Below are positions 6,332 through 7,816 of a stretch of DNA of 7,816 nt, in pieces. Numbering within the stretch: the stretch's first letter is position 1; every line of letters begins with the position of its first letter. Under the pieces are notes generated by a model. That model was not told the origin of the DNA. It made no database searches and worked only from the letters and a program-made list of their open reading frames with translations. Both the position numbers and the translations under genes were made by a program. This DNA is from Chloroflexota bacterium (GTDB lineage: Bacteria > Chloroflexota > Anaerolineae > B4-G1 > DUEL01), in the NCBI GenBank assembly GCA_017743275.1, contig JAGHZG010000061.1, forward strand, positions 1-7,816. Reading direction: 5' to 3'.

Positions 6332-6676
6332 ATGGCGCCCGCAAACCGTCCGGCATCTTCCCGGCTCAGTCCATACCTGGCAATAACCGCCATCCTGCTG
6401 GTCGGTGCGTTCCTCCGGTGGATTCACCTCGCGCCCCTTTCCGACATGCTCAGTTACGACGAAGCATACTACGGCCTGGATACTCTCTCCCTTATAGAAT
6501 CCCCCCGGCTGACCCCCTTTCTTCCGGCCAATCTGGGACGGCAAAGCCTGTGGTGCTACGTCCTGATTCCCTTCGTCGCGGTCTTCGGGGCTCATCCCTT
6601 TGCCCTGCGGCTGGCAGCGGGATTCGTGGGCATCCTGACCGTCGCCGCCGTGTACCGGCTGGGGAAGAGACCCTAA
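6332..6676 (+). CDS. GT39-like glycosyltransferase, N-terminal part before a frameshift
   Basis: ATG 6332 lies two bases after the preceding stop. No Shine-Dalgarno is evident, so translation probably depends on coupling. The 114 residues start with a basic N-terminus and a helix (~14-33). The GT39 first outer loop follows: LSYDEAYYGLDTLSLI with catalytic-type Asp43-Glu44, RLTPFLPANLGRQSLWCY, then a helix with PFALRLAAGFVGILTVAAVYRLG. At that point the family normally continues with 'GRxLTPRAARWAAL'. Here the frame meets TAA at 6674-6676, while TLTPRAARWAALAF continues in the +1-offset frame. The product as read would be a truncated, inactive fragment. I see it as the front half of one gene running past the window end, broken by a single-base loss or by a sequencing error. 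Confidence 0.88.
   Translation: MAPANRPASSRLSPYLAITAILLVGAFLRWIHLAPLSDMLSYDEAYYGLDTLSLIESPRLTPFLPANLGRQSLWCYVLIPFVAVFGAHPFALRLAAGFVGILTVAAVYRLGKRP
6661..6664 (+). other. Likely one-base frameshift site in a G run
   Basis: The sequence here is GGGG. Adding one G would read RLGEETLTPRAARW without interruption, joining the two halves of the glycosyltransferase gene. The position is inferred from where family-like sequence stops in one frame and starts in the other. A lost base a few positions later (within 6665-6670) would also fit. Confidence 0.7.
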
Positions 6677-7816
6677 CGCCCCGAGCGGCCCGCTGGGCGG
6701 CTCTGGCTTTCTGTGTCGCCGGATGGCCGGTCCACCAGAGCGGCCTGGGGATGCGGGCTGTCCTCTGGCCCCTGATCGGCACCCTGGCCTTCGCGTCTCT
6801 GATGCAGGCCCGCCGCACCGACCGGATGACCCTCTGGGCAGAGGCCGGAATCTGGGTGGGCCTCCTCTGGTATACCTACTTCTCGGCGCTTCTGTGGATT
6901 CTCTACGCGGGACTTCTGCTCATCGGATGGCTGTTCGGGAAGACGAACCGGCGCCGGGGACTGATAGTCGCTCTGCTGGTAGGCGCGCTGGTCTCGCTCC
7001 CGATGCTGGTGTACGGCTACTATCATCCGCAGGATGTCCTGGGACGCCCCCAGGGGGTGCGGGTCTCCAGCCTGGCCGAACTGGCCGACACCGCGCGGGC
7101 ATGGGCCCGGGTCTGGTTCTCCCCGGCCGACGACCCGGGCCGTTATAACCCCCTCTGTCCGGTAGTGGATGCCGGCCTGGCCGCTTTCTTCGTCATCGGG
7201 TTGCCTGCCCTCTGGTGGGCCGTCCGCAGGAGATGGCAGGCGGCGTGGCTTCTGGGGCTGGTCCCGGTCTCCCTCCTCCCCTCTCTCCTGAGCCGGGATG
7301 CCCCCCACTTTCTGCGTGCGGCGGGCCTGACTGTCCCGGTCGCGCTGATCGTGGGGGCCGGGGCCTGGGGACTGGAACGGTCCCTGCGCCGCGTTCGGCT
7401 CCAATCCCTGGCGACCCCGCTCCCCGTGGCGCTCATGCTTCTGACGGCCATCCTCACCGTTCAGGGTACTGTCCGCTGGCTCCGCCACCCCTACGTCTTC
7501 CTGCTGATGGAACAGCACGTGAATCAAGGGGCAAATTTCATCCGGACCGCTGTCCCGAAGGACACACCCGTCTACTTCTCCCCATTCTACCCCTCCCATC
7601 CGGTGGTCTCATTCCGCCGGGCCGACCTGGCCCCCCGCCCTGTCGGCGCCTTTGACAGCCATCTCTGTATGGTGGTCCCGAACCGACCCGCCGTCTACGT
7701 CTCCGTCACCCTCTACGAGCCGGACTTCCAGCAGAAACTCTCCCGCTGGGCCGACACCTCCGTCCTCTTCCAGGACCCGGGTGCCAGCCCTCCGCGCTAC
7801 GCCGTCTTCCAGGCCG
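6676..7816 (+). CDS. GT39-like glycosyltransferase, C-terminal part after the frameshift, 3'-partial
   Basis: This frame has no stop from 6661 to the window end. It continues the transferase directly: TLTPRAARWAALAF, then WPVHQSGLGMRAVLWPLIG (a typical second loop), then about seven hydrophobic helices. These include GIWVGLLWYTYFSALLWILY, IVALLVGALVSLPMLVYGYY, AGLAAFFVIGLPALWWAV and VPVALIVGAGAWGL. LSRDAPHFLRAAG before the later helix is characteristic of these proteins. From ~7500 an outer region follows (VNQGANFIRTAVPKDTPVYF). The gene is cut by the window edge, so a C-terminal beta domain may lie beyond it. If translated alone the first ATG would be 6751, but that product would lack the catalytic loop. 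The two halves join into at least 495 residues. Good preservation on both sides points to a very recent mutation or a base-call error, not old decay. Confidence 0.85.

Noticed and set aside
6673..7599. 308-codon minus-strand frame antisense to the split transferase
   Set aside because: Sense frame continues family-like membrane protein sequence without stops; the antisense product is Gly/Gln/Arg/Pro-rich with no domain.

Overview
The window is GC-rich (about two-thirds G+C by eye) and all convincing genes lie on the + strand. The tightly packed YfhO-like and GT39-like membrane proteins, some ending in a 'VTLYWQ'-type beta domain, next to an M20 peptidase resemble gene sets I associate with Chloroflexota (Anaerolineae-like) genomes. 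That placement is an inference from protein style only. There is no rRNA, tRNA or named marker gene to confirm it.

Layout. (1) 3-1232: most of an M20-family metallopeptidase, cut at its 5' end by the window edge. (2) 1224-1351: a ~103-bp imperfect palindrome built from 9-nt-phased CGCAGAG units, bordered by a 9-bp direct repeat (CAGAAATGA). It looks like a non-autonomous mobile repeat that landed on the stop codon of the peptidase gene. (3) 1377-1574: a 65-residue, eight-cysteine protein of DUF6485 type with a strong ribosome binding site. (4) 1617-2226: the wreck of a GT-C-type membrane glycosyltransferase. Only its first ~40 residues and its C-terminal beta domain plus membrane anchor remain, and a frameshift separates them. 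(5) 2227-4440: an intact 737-aa YfhO-family membrane protein. (6) 4437-6329: an intact 630-aa GT39/ArnT-like glycosyltransferase, overlapping the previous gene by ATGA. (7) 6332 to the window end: a second GT39-like gene, split by a one-base frameshift at 6661-6664 but otherwise well preserved, and running off the 3' edge.

Genes 4-7 are spaced by 0, -4 and 2 bp, so they read as one operon for polyprenyl-phosphate-sugar-dependent glycosylation at the outer face of the membrane. The acceptor and the sugars cannot be read from the sequence. Two of the three GT39-like loci are broken, one anciently (large internal deletion) and one recently or only apparently (a single base in a G run). The peptidase and the DUF6485 gene have no visible functional link to this cluster.

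Nothing here is clearly a new biological system. The best leads are the phased palindrome with its flanking duplication, the collapsed glycosyltransferase, and the pinpointed frameshift.
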